Positions 45,607 through 54,557 of a stretch of DNA of 64,000 nt are shown here, in pieces; the stretch's first letter is position 1; the number at the start of each line of letters is the position of its first letter. Under the pieces are notes generated by a model, which saw only the letters and a list, made by a program, of their open reading frames with translations, did not search any database and was not told the origin of the DNA. The DNA comes from JAVBMP01 sp031552195 (GTDB taxonomy: Bacteria; Desulfobacterota; Desulfovibrionia; Desulfovibrionales; Desulfovibrionaceae): positions 3,204 to 67,203 of the forward strand of contig JAVBMT010000015.1 in assembly GCA_031552195.1 (NCBI GenBank), written 5' to 3'. Position numbers and translations under genes: made by a program.

Positions 45607-45930
45607 ATGAAATGGCGTAATCCTTTAAAAATACTGAACGAACCGGATTTGTTCAACGCCATCAGCAGGGCCGGCGTGCTGGGAATGCACATGGTTTCCG
45701 GCCTTATTGTCGGCGGCCTTATCGGTTACGGGCTTGACTCTTACTTTGAAACTGGGCCGCTTTGGCTCATAGTTTTCCTTATTCTGGGAATCTGCGCCGG
45801 GTTTCGTAATCTTTACCTGGACGCGAAGCTGCTTCTGCTTTCGCAAAAAAAGCCTGAAAACCAGCCGGCACAATCCTCAGACGCGCCGGAGGCAAACAAG
45901 GGTGCTGAAAAACGCAGCCAACAGGATTGA
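45607..45930 (+). CDS. AtpZ/AtpI-type F0F1 accessory membrane protein
   Basis: A 107-residue protein with two membrane helices (about 23-43, VLGMHMVSGLIVGGLIGYGL, and about 48-68, LWLIVFLILGICAGF) and a charged C-terminus. This matches the small AtpZ/AtpI proteins at the head of atp operons, thought to help c-ring assembly or Mg uptake. The gene overlaps the next by 29 bases. It heads the F0 cluster and diverges from hypD. Confidence 0.8.
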   Translation: MKWRNPLKILNEPDLFNAISRAGVLGMHMVSGLIVGGLIGYGLDSYFETGPLWLIVFLILGICAGFRNLYLDAKLLLLSQKKPENQPAQSSDAPEANKGAEKRSQQD

Positions 45931-46321
45931 CCTGTTCTTTTACAAACGTGGCGCTCACGCGCCGGAACTGCTGTTCCTGCTCCGCGCCCAGATATTTATA
46001 ACCGCCGCCTCGCTGCTGCTCGGCCTGGCCCTGTTATGGCGCGGATCATGGCTTTTGTTTTTCGCCCTTGGCTCCGCCCTGGCCCTCTTCAACTTCTGGG
46101 GGCTGGCGAATTTCAGCATAAAACTTTTAGGCTCCGGAGCGCGGTTCAACGGCATTATCGCCTTAAGGCAGTTTTTTTCATTTGTTTTTCGTTTTTTACT
46201 GACAGCCGCAATCTTGCTTTTTTTCAAGAATTCCATTATTCCACTTGTGGCTGGCCTAAGCTCTTTTATGCTGGTTGTAACCATCTGGGGCTTGACACGC
46301 TTGCCGCAATTTAAAGCCTAG
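45902..46321 (+). CDS. atpI: ATP synthase subunit I-like membrane protein
   Basis: A 139-residue protein with four predicted membrane helices (for example FITAASLLLGLALLW, LLFFALGSALALFNFWGLA, IALRQFFSFVFRFLLTAAI, IPLVAGLSSFMLVVTIWGL). Start GTG 45902 lies inside the preceding gene, with GGAGG upstream. Subunit I proteins assist c-ring assembly. It lies 51 bases before atpB. Confidence 0.8.
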   Translation: MLKNAANRIDLFFYKRGAHAPELLFLLRAQIFITAASLLLGLALLWRGSWLLFFALGSALALFNFWGLANFSIKLLGSGARFNGIIALRQFFSFVFRFLLTAAILLFFKNSIIPLVAGLSSFMLVVTIWGLTRLPQFKA

Positions 46322-46372
46322 CGGTTGATCCGATTTACCCGGCGCCAGTTTAACACAACAGGAGGACGATGC

Positions 46373-47071
46373 ATGTCCGCAATGACACACCCGATATTGC
46401 TTTCCAGCGCCCTTGGCCTGGACCAAATTACTTTGGGCGGCCAAGTTCTTGCAACCAAGCACATATTTTACACTTGGCTGGCAATGGGAATACTGTTCAT
46501 AGTCTCCCTCCTGGCGCGCAGACGCCTCACGCTGGTTCCGGGCGGCATGCAGAATTTTTTCGAAGCCCTCATCGGGGGGCTGGAAAACTTCACGGTCGAC
46601 AATATCGGGGAAAAAGGCCGTAAGGTCTTTCACATCCTTTGCGGCATCTTCCTGTTCATTCTTGTGCAAAATATGCTCGGGCTCGTTCCGGGCTGCGATG
46701 CGCCCACGGCCAACATAAACACCAACGCGGCCATGGCGCTGTTTGTTTTCTGCTATTACAACTTCGTGGGCATCCGTTGCTGGGGTCCGAAATATATCAA
46801 ACACTTTATGGGCCCCATGCTGCCCCTGGCGCCGCTTATGCTGCCGCTGGAATTCATCAGCCACCTGGCCCGCCCGCTGTCGCTCACCCTTCGTCTTCTC
46901 GGAAACATATATGGTGAAGAAACCGTTCTGGTGCTCTTTTTCGGGCTGGCCCCCATTATAGGCACGCTGCCCATCTATTTCCTGTTCGGTATAGCCAAAG
47001 CCTTGCAGGCTTTCATCTTCTTTATGCTCACCATGATCTACCTTGGCGGGGCCATGGACCACGCGCATTGA
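46373..47071 (+). CDS. atpB: F0F1 ATP synthase subunit a
   Basis: The ion-channel half of the F0 motor. The start at 46373 ([14 protein letters not shown]), with GGAGGA seven bases upstream, is preferred over 46325; length is then 232 residues. Five to six membrane helices are present, and the essential Arg lies in the helix [21 protein letters not shown]. It is followed by atpE 71 bases downstream. No F1 genes follow, consistent with the split atp gene arrangement of deltaproteobacteria. Confidence 0.96.
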   Translation: MSAMTHPILLSSALGLDQITLGGQVLATKHIFYTWLAMGILFIVSLLARRRLTLVPGGMQNFFEALIGGLENFTVDNIGEKGRKVFHILCGIFLFILVQNMLGLVPGCDAPTANINTNAAMALFVFCYYNFVGIRCWGPKYIKHFMGPMLPLAPLMLPLEFISHLARPLSLTLRLLGNIYGEETVLVLFFGLAPIIGTLPIYFLFGIAKALQAFIFFMLTMIYLGGAMDHAH

Positions 47072-47142
47072 TGCGCAGAGCAGCTGATTTTGTGGGGAAT
47101 GGTCGCCTTGACCACAACATATAATACCAGTAGGAGCGCTAC

Positions 47143-47463
47143 ATGAAAATGCGTAAAATTGTAACTGTCGTTCTCAGCACAGTAGCTATGCTCGCCGTTG
47201 CCAGCCTGGCTTTCGCCGCCAATGAAAAACTTGATTCCGCCGGCCTTAGCCTGCTCTCCATCGGCGCCTCCATCGGCATGGCCATTGCCGTTGCCGGTTG
47301 CGGCTTCGCCCAGGGCCTCGGCCTGAAAGCCGCCTGCGAAGGCACCGCCCGCAACCCCGAAGCCAGCGGCAAAATTATGGTTACCACCATCCTTGGCCTG
47401 GCCTTCATCGAATCCTTGGCGATTTACGCCCTGGTCGTAAACCTGTTGCTTATCCTCGCCTAA
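47143..47463 (+). CDS. atpE: F0F1 ATP synthase subunit c
   Basis: The rotor-ring subunit, 106 residues and longer than the usual about 80 because of an N-terminal signal-like extension (MKMRKIVTVVLSTVAMLAVA). Helix 1 has a Gln 13 residues before the loop Arg (AQGLGLKAACEGTARNPE). Helix 2 has the ion-carrying Glu in GLAFIESLAIYALV. The Gln-Glu-Ser-Tyr set resembles the sodium-binding site of Ilyobacter-type c rings, although Thr is replaced by Leu. Ion specificity is therefore open. Strong codon bias suggests high expression. Confidence 0.96.
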   Translation: MKMRKIVTVVLSTVAMLAVASLAFAANEKLDSAGLSLLSIGASIGMAIAVAGCGFAQGLGLKAACEGTARNPEASGKIMVTTILGLAFIESLAIYALVVNLLLILA

Positions 47464-47473
47464 GTTTGCCTTC

Positions 47474-47498
47474 AGCCGGCTCCTTCCAGGAGCCGGCT
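47474..47498 (+). terminator. terminator of the atpZ-I-B-E cluster
   Basis: Perfect 11-bp arms AGCCGGCTCCT / AGGAGCCGGCT with a 3-base loop, followed by TTTTG, 10 bases past the atpE stop. It confirms that no F1 genes follow. Confidence 0.85.
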
Positions 47499-47611
47499 TT
47501 TGCGGTTAAGTTTTAAAGCTTTGCATAAAACATATCCGATACGAAACAGGGAAGGCGATTTTTCGTTTTCCCTTATTTATCTTCCAAACCTTACAAGGCC
47601 GTAGGCATACC

Positions 47612-48250
47612 ATGTCAAAAATAGAGCGTATTCCGCGCGCGACAATCAAAAGGCTGGCGATTTACCTGCAAGCGCTGGAAAGAATGCAGCGCGAAGGGGT
47701 GGAAATCATTTCTTCGGAACCGCTTGCGCAGGCCTGCGACGTAAACGCTTCGCAGATACGCAAAGACCTCACCTATTTTGGCGAATTCGGCGTGCGCGGC
47801 GTCGGCTACAACATTAAAGGGCTCATCCACGCCATCAACACCTCCCTGAATATCGACCGCCCCTGGAACTGCGTTCTTATCGGCGTCGGCAACCTTGGGC
47901 GCGCCCTTCTGAACCACAGGGAATTCAAGCAACGCAACTATAACATTGTAGGCGTGTTCGACTGCGACCCTTTCAAGATAGGGGAAGAAGTTTCCGGGCT
48001 TGAAGTTGTATGTACGCGCAGGCTTGAAGAGCAAGTGTCACAGCTGAACGCGGAAATAGGCATAATCACCACGCCGCCGGAACGGGCCCAACGCGCCGCC
48101 GACCAGCTTGTGGAGGCCGGCATCAGGGGCATACTCAATTTTGCCGCGGCCCGTATTTTCGTGCCGGACAACGTGTTTGTTGAATATGTCGATTTTTTCT
48201 ATCACCTCTATTCGCTCTCTTTCAACATAAGCCAGACGCCTCATAAATAA
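47612..48250 (+). CDS. rex: redox-sensing transcriptional repressor Rex
   Basis: A 212-residue NADH-responsive repressor. The N-terminal winged helix is IPRATIKRLAIYLQALERM, with CDVNASQIRKDLTYFGEFG; the Rossmann domain has LIGVGNLGRALLNH. The C-terminal helix VEYVDFFYHLYSLSF is the domain-swapped segment. Rex usually controls sulfate reduction, ATP synthase and fermentation genes in Desulfovibrio, so its position beside the F0 genes is suggestive. Confidence 0.96.
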   Translation: MSKIERIPRATIKRLAIYLQALERMQREGVEIISSEPLAQACDVNASQIRKDLTYFGEFGVRGVGYNIKGLIHAINTSLNIDRPWNCVLIGVGNLGRALLNHREFKQRNYNIVGVFDCDPFKIGEEVSGLEVVCTRRLEEQVSQLNAEIGIITTPPERAQRAADQLVEAGIRGILNFAAARIFVPDNVFVEYVDFFYHLYSLSFNISQTPHK

Positions 48251-48276
48251 CGCGGGCAACCCGGAAGGATTACTTT

Positions 48277-48753
48277 ATGCCCCGCCAGATGCGCCGCAAA
48301 GACCGCGCGCTGTCCGAAACAGAGGCCAGGGCGATTCTGGCCGCCGCTGAATACGGAGTTCTGTCTACCGTAAATCCGGAAGGCGCGCCATATGCCGTGC
48401 CGCTCTCCTTCATTCTTGACGGAGATTTAATCTACTTCCACTGCGCGCCTGAAGGCGAAAAGCTTGACAACATCGCAACCCGCCCGGCGGTCTGCTTTAC
48501 CGTGGCCGGAAATACAGCTCCGATTGCCTGCGCCGGGAACTTCGGCACCCTTTATGAAAGCGTTCTGGCGTGCGGTGAAGCCGCGCTGGTTGAAAACGCC
48601 GACGAAAAACGCGATGCCCTGTTCAGGCTGACCGCAAAATATTTTCCTGACCATCTTGATAGCATACCGGCTTACCTGGAAAAAAATTTCAAGCACACTT
48701 CCGTCTACAAAATCAGGATCACCCGCCTCAGCGGCAAGGCCAGGCGCAAATAA
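48277..48753 (+). CDS. pyridoxamine 5'-phosphate oxidase-like (NimA-type) flavin-binding protein
   Basis: A 158-residue split-barrel protein. RRKDRALSETEARAILAAAE, YGVLSTVNPEGAPYAVPLSF and IYFHCAPEGEKLDNIATRP match the NimA/nitroimidazole-reductase-like subgroup. These bind FMN or haem, but the substrate is usually unknown; 5-nitroimidazole reduction is only one known activity. It lies 26 bases after rex on the same strand, possibly co-transcribed. Confidence 0.88.
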   Translation: MPRQMRRKDRALSETEARAILAAAEYGVLSTVNPEGAPYAVPLSFILDGDLIYFHCAPEGEKLDNIATRPAVCFTVAGNTAPIACAGNFGTLYESVLACGEAALVENADEKRDALFRLTAKYFPDHLDSIPAYLEKNFKHTSVYKIRITRLSGKARRK

Positions 48754-48949
48754 AAAAGTTGCGGCCCGGTTTATTGTGCGTTATGCAAAAAAAGTCGCCT
48801 GTGCGTTGCGCGCCGTATATTTCTGCGGTGTTGCCCGCAACATGCGGCCCATGGGCGACATTGCCGTTGTTTCCGGCCAAGCGTGACAAAGGCCGCCGGT
48901 TCCGTCCGCTTGCGCACTCTTCTTAACCTGTTTTGTACTGGAGCCAAGA

Positions 48950-50302
48950 ATGCCCTACATTCAGAAGATCATTGACGGTCTTAAAATTTCCAGCCCGGCC
49001 CAGCCGGAGTTCTACCAGGCGGCGAGCGAAGTGCTCAACACCCTGCGCCCCCTGCTTGACAAAGAGCCCAAGTATTTGAAGCATAAAATACTTGAACGCA
49101 TTGTCGAGCCGGAACGCCAGGTTATGTTCCGCGTGGCCTGGGTAGACGACAAGGGCGAAGTGCAGGTCAATAAAGGCTACCGCGTGCAGTTCAATTCAGC
49201 GGTCGGGCCTTACAAGGGCGGCATCCGTTTTCACCCCAGCGTGAATGCGAGCATCATCAAGTTTCTTGGTTTCGAGCAGATTTTCAAAAACTCCCTGACC
49301 GGCCTGGCTCTGGGCGGCGGCAAAGGCGGGGCGAACTTTGACCCCAAAGGCAAGTCAGACGGCGAAATAATGCGCTTCTGCCAGGCCTTCATGACCGAAC
49401 TTTTCCGCCACGTGGGTCCGACCGTTGACGTTCCGGCGGGCGATATCGGCGTCGGCGCGCGTGAAATAGGCTATATGTACGGGCAATACAAGCGCTTGAC
49501 CCGGTCGCACGACGGCGTTCTTACCGGCAAGGGCGTTTCTTACGGCGGATCGCTGGCCCGCAAGGAAGCAACCGGCTACGGCGCCGTTTATTTTGCGGAA
49601 AGCGTGCTCAGATCTATCGGGCACGGGCTGGAAGGCAAGGTCTGCACACTTTCCGGCTCCGGCAACGTGGCTATTTACGCCGTTGAAAAACTCTACCAGG
49701 TGGGAGCAAGGCCGGTTACGGTTTCAGACTCCAAGGGCATGATTTATCACGAGAAAGGCATCGACCTTGCCATGCTCAAGCAGGTTAAGGAGCAGGAAAT
49801 GAAGCCCCTTGACCGCTATAAGGAACTTTGCCCGGACGCGGTTTACACCCCGGCAAGCGCATACCCGGCCGGGCGTAACGCGGTTTGGAGCATACCCTGC
49901 CAGGTGGCGTTCCCCTGCGCCACACAGAATGAACTGAACGAAGCCGATGCGCGCGAACTGGCCAAAAACGGTTGCCTCGCGGTTTGCGAAGGCGCCAATA
50001 TGCCTTCAACCCTTGAAGCCATCAAAGTCATGCACGATGCGGGCGTAATGCTGGCCCCGGCCAAGGCCGTAAACGCCGGCGGCGTCTCCACCAGCCAGCT
50101 GGAAATGGCGCAGAACGCCAGCATGCAGCAGTGGGACTTTACAACTGTCGATAACAAGCTGCGCGCCATCATGAATAATATGTTCACGCTGGCCCATGAA
50201 ACGGCCAAGGACTATAATGATCCGAAAAACCTTCTGCTCGGCGCCAACATTGCCGGTTTCAAAAAGGTTGCGGACAACATGATATCCCTCGGCGTTTATT
50301 AA
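48950..50302 (+). CDS. gdhA: NADP-type glutamate dehydrogenase
   Basis: It makes glutamate from 2-oxoglutarate and ammonia. The 450-residue length fits the hexameric class. It has PYKGGIRFHPSVN, the catalytic Lys in LGGGKGGANFDPKGKSD, VPAGDIGVGAREIGYM and a Rossmann LSGSGNVAIYAVEKL. GGAG lies seven bases before the start. It is a single gene with its own terminator. Confidence 0.97.
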   Translation: MPYIQKIIDGLKISSPAQPEFYQAASEVLNTLRPLLDKEPKYLKHKILERIVEPERQVMFRVAWVDDKGEVQVNKGYRVQFNSAVGPYKGGIRFHPSVNASIIKFLGFEQIFKNSLTGLALGGGKGGANFDPKGKSDGEIMRFCQAFMTELFRHVGPTVDVPAGDIGVGAREIGYMYGQYKRLTRSHDGVLTGKGVSYGGSLARKEATGYGAVYFAESVLRSIGHGLEGKVCTLSGSGNVAIYAVEKLYQVGARPVTVSDSKGMIYHEKGIDLAMLKQVKEQEMKPLDRYKELCPDAVYTPASAYPAGRNAVWSIPCQVAFPCATQNELNEADARELAKNGCLAVCEGANMPSTLEAIKVMHDAGVMLAPAKAVNAGGVSTSQLEMAQNASMQQWDFTTVDNKLRAIMNNMFTLAHETAKDYNDPKNLLLGANIAGFKKVADNMISLGVY

Positions 50303-50312
50303 TCAGCCGAAC

Positions 50313-50332
50313 GGCGGCCCGGCCGCCTTTTT
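50313..50332 (+). terminator. terminator of gdhA
   Basis: GGCGGCC-C-GGCCGCC followed by TTTTT, 10 bases past the gdhA stop. A second perfect 13-bp hairpin (AGGCCGTTTCAGC, 50349-50361 / 50373-50385) follows closely. Confidence 0.75.
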
Positions 50333-50558
50333 CGGAAAATCCGCGGAGAGGCCGTTTCAGCCTGAGCACCTTGCTGAAACGGCCTCCGCTTACGCAACCG
50401 GAAAAAACTTGCTGACAGACGCATGCTTTTCATTATATATTTAATTCATCCAAATCGTGAATATCATCGTTTATATAGCAAATTCAACAAGCGAAATATT
50501 ACGGCGCTTTCATTTCCAGCCCTGATAAAGATAATAATAAAGTAAACAGGATAACCAC

Positions 50559-50897
50559 ATGGAGTACTCTTTTATGCTTACCAGAGGCCAAGTAGTCAGT
50601 GAACTTGCCAAATCGCTTCTGTTCAAAAAAGTTCAGGGGCATACCCTCATGGGTTTCATCGTGTATCGCGGCATTCCGGATATCGGCAAAATAGTCTCCA
50701 GCGTGACAGACTCAATGAATGAAGTGCACTATGTGGACCTTGACGACAGCGACACCATGATTTACTTCATGATGGTCGCCGGAGTCGACGCGCAAGACCT
50801 GATAGGCAGAGGCCTGGCCAATATTCCGGATACTATAGTGTTTGAACTGGGCCGGTTGCTCTTCACCATGCGCGCCAAGGTAAGCTCTTATTCGTGA
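50559..50897 (+). CDS. hypothetical protein (112 aa)
   Basis: A soluble, acidic 112-residue protein (MEYSFMLTRGQVVSELAKSL ... VHYVDLDDSDTMIYFMMVAG). A second possible start is ATG 50574 (MLTRGQVV). It has no signal peptide and no recognised domain. An AT-rich leader of about 140 bases precedes it, which suggests its own promoter. The terminator at 51072-51095 may end its transcript. Confidence 0.55.
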   Translation: MEYSFMLTRGQVVSELAKSLLFKKVQGHTLMGFIVYRGIPDIGKIVSSVTDSMNEVHYVDLDDSDTMIYFMMVAGVDAQDLIGRGLANIPDTIVFELGRLLFTMRAKVSSYS

Positions 50898-51470
50898 ACT
50901 TTCGGGCCAGATTGTCTTGAAAAACTTTAACGCGGCCCGTTAGCCTCACTAGTAGCAAGACCGCCTTGCGAAGAGTTGCGGAACGCCTGGCTTTCAATAC
51001 TTCGTTTGAACCTGAGCCCGGGCGTTCTGGCCTAACGGCGATTACAAAAAAACGCAGGCGCTTTTTCCCTAAACACCCTTCACGGGTGTTTTTTTATTGG
51101 CGCAAAGCAGGAGGCCAGGTTTGTTCAGAGCATTTTATTGAAAAATTGCCGGGATGGACTATTTTCACACGCCAACCTTCCTTTGCCAAATGAGCAAGAA
51201 GAGCATTTTTTACCGGCCAGAGGCGTGAGCCGCCTTTCTCAAGGCACGCCGCACTGACGGTTTGCCGGCGCAGCGGCCGTTCCCCCGGGGCAAATAAATT
51301 TTTTAAAGCTGATTTACTATAAGACCTGCCATTCTCCGGAGGCAAAAAAAACTGAAGACAACACCCCTGACATTATATATAGTGTCATAAATGAAAATGA
51401 ATTTCAATTAAAACTGGCTGCGTCCAGTCTGTACCGCCTTTTCAGCTTTGCGCGGAACCAAGGAGGCTCT
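50898..51470. other. intergenic stretch with a terminator hairpin
   Basis: It holds a terminator (AACACCC-TTCAC-GGGTGTT plus seven T, 51072-51095, plus strand). Nothing else is recognised. The promoter of the methyltransferase gene probably lies near 51370-51410, where the sequence is AT-rich. Confidence 0.6.
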
Positions 51471-52076
51471 ATGCTGAAAAAACTGATGAAAAATTGCCGC
51501 AAGCCGGAAGGACTTGCCGGGCGTGTTATTTTGCAGCTGATGAACATAGGGCACGGGTCCGCATCGCAATGGGGCCTGGCCCACTTCAACCCGGCTCCGA
51601 ATGCGAAGGTTCTTGACATAGGCTGCGGCGGCGGGGCCAACATCGCCCGTATCTTGCAGCTTTGCCCGGAGGGTTTTGTCGAGGGGCTGGACTATTCCAT
51701 TGAAAGCGTTGCCGCCAGCCGCAAGAAAAACGCCGGAAATCTCGGGCGGCGTTGCGCCGTGCGCCAGGGCTCCGTAAGCGACCTGCCTTATGAAAACGAA
51801 AGTTTTGACGCGGTAACGGCCTTTGAAACCGTTTACTTCTGGCCGGACATAGAGAACGACCTTGCGGAGGTTCGCCGCGTGCTCAGGCCGGGCGGGCAAT
51901 TTTTAATCTGCAACAACGCCGGAAGCTCACAGAACGGGCGTTGGGAAAAACTTATCGGCAACATGAAAATTTACAGCCAGGCTGAGCTTGCGGGCCTTCT
52001 TGCGGAAAGCGGTTTTGAAATCGCCACGCTCGACAGCGGCAAAAACGGATTCTGCCTGCTGGCGACAAAAAAATAG
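51471..52076 (+). CDS. class I SAM-dependent methyltransferase
   Basis: A 201-residue Rossmann methyltransferase with motif I VLDIGCGGGANIARIL and an acidic residue for ribose contact (EGLDYSIESV). Motif II-like FDAVTAFETVYFW and VLRPGGQFLICNNAG follow, a Methyltransf_11/UbiE-like layout. The substrate is unknown and no biosynthetic neighbours help. It has a ribosome-binding site (AAGGAGG) and is convergent with the sigma-54 regulator gene, with a shared terminator between. Confidence 0.88.
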   Translation: MLKKLMKNCRKPEGLAGRVILQLMNIGHGSASQWGLAHFNPAPNAKVLDIGCGGGANIARILQLCPEGFVEGLDYSIESVAASRKKNAGNLGRRCAVRQGSVSDLPYENESFDAVTAFETVYFWPDIENDLAEVRRVLRPGGQFLICNNAGSSQNGRWEKLIGNMKIYSQAELAGLLAESGFEIATLDSGKNGFCLLATKK

Positions 52077-52092
52077 CCTGGATTTCAACAGC

Positions 52093-52128
52093 GGAAAGCC
52101 CGGCTGGAGCGTTCCAGCCGGGCTTTCC
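52093..52128. terminator. bidirectional terminator between methyltransferase and regulator genes
   Basis: Perfect 16-bp arms GGAAAGCCCGGCTGGA and complement (52093-52108 / 52113-52128) with a 4-base loop. It lies between the two convergent stops. Confidence 0.8.
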
Positions 52129-52163
52129 TGAATTTCATGGGCCGTGCAGCCTCGCCCCGGCGA

Positions 52164-53762
52164 TCACTTATCTTCGAAACCATCGGCAAGATCCGCCGCC
52201 GGAATATCGCTTCTTCTGACGCCGAGTTTTTTCATGCGTGACTCAAGCGTTTTGTGATTTATGCCCAAAATCGCGGCCGCTCCCTTTGGCCCGCTGACAC
52301 GCCCATCGGTCAGCCGCAGGGCTTCAAGAATATGCTTCCGCTCCAATTCGCTCAATGTCAATGGATGCTCGCTCTTATTAGGCGAATCTTCCTGATATTC
52401 TGAAATTTTTATCCTAAGGGTCGGCCCTTGCGCAAGAATAACCGAACGTTCAACTATATTGCGCAGTTCTCTGATATTTCCCGGCCAGGAATAATTCATC
52501 AACGCCCCCATGTCGTTTGATGAAATGCCCGTAATATTTTTATTAAGCCGTTGCGCGAAAAATTTTGCATAGTATTCTACCAGAAGGGAAATATCGCTTT
52601 TCCGCATGCGAAGTGGAGGAACATCTATGGGGAATACATTCAGCCTATAGTATAAATCTTCCCGGAAAGATCCATTTTTTACCTCTTTCGCCAGAACGCG
52701 ATTGGTTGCCGCCACAACACGAACGTTGACGTTAATAGTCTTGTAAGAACCGAGCCGTTCAAATTGCCCTTCCTCCAGCACCCTGAGCAGCTTCGTCTGG
52801 ACGCTTAAAGGAAGTTCGCCTATCTCATCCAGAAAAAGAGTGGACCCATCAGCTATTTCAAGCCGGCCGAGCTGTTTTCCCACAGCGCCGGTAAAAGCGC
52901 CCTTTTCGTGCCCGAACAATTCATTTTCGATAATGGAGGGGGGCAATCCGCCGCAATCGATGCGTATCAGCGGCTTGTCCTTTCTGGAACTGCCTTCGTG
53001 GATGGCCCTGGCGATCAATTCTTTTCCAGTTCCGGTTTCTCCCAGAATAAGCACGGTGGAGTCAGTTTTAGCCACCTTGCCGACCTGCACCATGACATTG
53101 CGCATGGCGTCGCTCTGCCCGATGAGCTGCCCGCTGCCGCCGACAGTCCTGATCTCTTCCTGGAGAGATATGTTCTCAACCGCGAGTTTGTTTTTCAGCT
53201 CCTGAATTTCCTTGATCGCCTGTTTCAGTTCAGCCTCGTTATTGCGCCTTTGCAGGGCATTGGCGAGAATTACGCTTACTATGGACAGCATATCAATAGT
53301 ATTTTTCGGAATGGAGCGCTTGACGTTGAAAGACCCGAATGAAAGCGAGCCGATTATGTGCCCGCCAACCACAATGGGGATGAATATAGTGGTCTTGATA
53401 TTGATTCGTTTAAAGAATTTTTTGTCGTTTTCCGCTTCATCCGGAAGTTCATCCACATTTTCGATGAACAGCGGTTTTTTGGATTCATGTATTTTTTTAT
53501 ATACCCAAGGAAAATCAGAAGTGCAGTATTTGTCGTGAAATCTGCTGCAATCCCTAGCCCAGCAAAGGGTTCCCTGAAAGCGTCCGTTTTTGTCCGGAAG
53601 ATTGAGAAGCGTTCCTCTGTCAAAGTTTATAAAGTCCACAACTTGCTGAAGAGCCCGTTCGATATGCTCATCTACATGTTCTGCGGGCAAGTTGACAAAA
53701 CTCGCGCCCATGTTGGCTATAAATAAATATTCACTGTAAAATTCAGGATAATTATCTTCCAT
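52164..53762 (-). CDS. sigma-54-dependent enhancer-binding protein (GAF-AAA-Fis)
   Basis: A 532-residue activator of RNA polymerase-sigma-54. The N-terminal GAF domain (about 20-172) contains a cysteine-rich stretch (Cys 67, 72 and 80 in TLCWARDCSRFHDKYC) that could bind metal or a redox signal. A coiled linker follows (175-205). The AAA+ domain has Walker A GETGTGKE at about 241, the sigma-54 loop GAFTGA at 288-293 and the Walker B region GSTLFLDEIGELP. A Fis-type HTH (SGPKGAAAILGINHKTLESR) ends the protein. It diverges from the TRAP operon, whose upstream region carries a sigma-54 promoter and a dyad, and it is the obvious candidate activator. The signal is unknown. Confidence 0.93.
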   Translation of the reverse strand: MEDNYPEFYSEYLFIANMGASFVNLPAEHVDEHIERALQQVVDFINFDRGTLLNLPDKNGRFQGTLCWARDCSRFHDKYCTSDFPWVYKKIHESKKPLFIENVDELPDEAENDKKFFKRINIKTTIFIPIVVGGHIIGSLSFGSFNVKRSIPKNTIDMLSIVSVILANALQRRNNEAELKQAIKEIQELKNKLAVENISLQEEIRTVGGSGQLIGQSDAMRNVMVQVGKVAKTDSTVLILGETGTGKELIARAIHEGSSRKDKPLIRIDCGGLPPSIIENELFGHEKGAFTGAVGKQLGRLEIADGSTLFLDEIGELPLSVQTKLLRVLEEGQFERLGSYKTINVNVRVVAATNRVLAKEVKNGSFREDLYYRLNVFPIDVPPLRMRKSDISLLVEYYAKFFAQRLNKNITGISSNDMGALMNYSWPGNIRELRNIVERSVILAQGPTLRIKISEYQEDSPNKSEHPLTLSELERKHILEALRLTDGRVSGPKGAAAILGINHKTLESRMKKLGVRRSDIPAADLADGFEDK

Positions 53763-54413
53763 CGCTTCCTCATCAGCGCTCTGCGAAAACCGCAGCCAAA
53801 CTTCGAAACAGGCGGGAAAGGCCCCCTATCGCTCCGGATGCGTCTATCGTTTCCCCGGCGTGTATTTTCTTTGGCAAACCGCCGCAGTTCTTCTTCCGGA
53901 GCGTCCGGCCTGATTGCAAAGAAGCCACGCCCGCCGACGCCCGAACGTTCTCCAAGCGGCCTTCGCAAGCTTTGGCTATACGTTCGCTATTCGAGCGCGA
54001 GCCGGAAACAACCGCTAAACATACGCCCGTTCAGTTCCGTGGGCATCTGGCTACGCTGCTTCGCGGAACGCCCGTGAAGGTAACTCCGGAAAGGCGGCTG
54101 CCATGGCCGTTGTTGGAATATATCCGCTATGCCTCATTTCGCCAAGGCTTCTTTCAGGGCAAAACGCAAAAGATCCGCCTGAGTGGTGTTATACCTACGG
54201 GGACCGGATCTTCCGGCTGTCCTGACCATGCGGAAAATATTTCAAGAGTCAATTCCCAGGATGCCAATCGGGTAATTAGGGCGGCAATACCGGGGCGGAA
54301 CCGCGATACGTTGCTACTCCCGTTATGGCGGGACGCGGATGCCGCGCCATTTCCGAAATCTTCAGGCCATGAAACCAGACGGCTTAGCGCCGCGATACTC
54401 CAGAAACAATAAT
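53763..54413. other. gene-poor stretch between the activator gene and the TRAP promoter
   Basis: No intact gene is recognised. Minus-strand frames contain coding-like patches broken by stops (for example SGVGGRGFFAIRPDAPEEEL near 53880-53945), which may be the remains of a decayed gene. The activator's own promoter should be near 53763-53850. Confidence 0.35.
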
Positions 54414-54447
54414 TCCTGAAATAACAGAAATCGCTTTTATTTCAGGA
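54414..54447 (+). promoter_or_regulatory. candidate enhancer (upstream activator site) of the TRAP operon
   Basis: A dyad TCCTGAAATAA / TTATTTCAGGA (11-bp perfect arms, 12-base spacer) ends 94 bases before the -24 element of the downstream promoter. A related 34-base sequence, identical at 25 positions, lies at exactly the same distance from the second promoter (62484-62517). This position is typical of enhancer-binding-protein sites. Confidence 0.65.
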
Positions 54448-54496
54448 CAGCTACCGCTCCTCAGAATGTCCGACAAGGAATGCCATATACTTTTAC

Positions 54497-54507
54497 CTTT
54501 TATAACA
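54497..54507 (+). promoter_or_regulatory. shared promoter-proximal element CTTTTATAACA (possible IHF-type site)
   Basis: CTTTTATAACA lies exactly 34 bases before the TGG of the -24 element. The identical 11-mer is at the same distance from the second promoter (62424-62434, minus strand). Its location between the enhancer and the core promoter fits a DNA-bending protein site. Confidence 0.55.
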
Positions 54508-54541
54508 GCACCTTATCCCTAATGACAAATTGAGCCTGAAC

Positions 54542-54557
54542 TGGCATACTTTGTGCT
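54542..54557 (+). promoter_or_regulatory. sigma-54 promoter (-24/-12) of the TRAP operon
   Basis: TGGCATACTTTGTGCT has GG and GC twelve bases apart, as needed for sigma-54 (consensus TGGCAC-N5-TTGCA/T). The 23 bases from 54542 to 54564 are identical to the minus-strand sequence from 62389 to 62367, upstream of the phosphodiesterase gene. Confidence 0.8.

Noticed and set aside
45390..45620. 76-codon frame between hypD and atpZ
   Set aside because: Lys/Arg-rich composition, no ribosome-binding site, and it overlaps the atpZ start in another frame.
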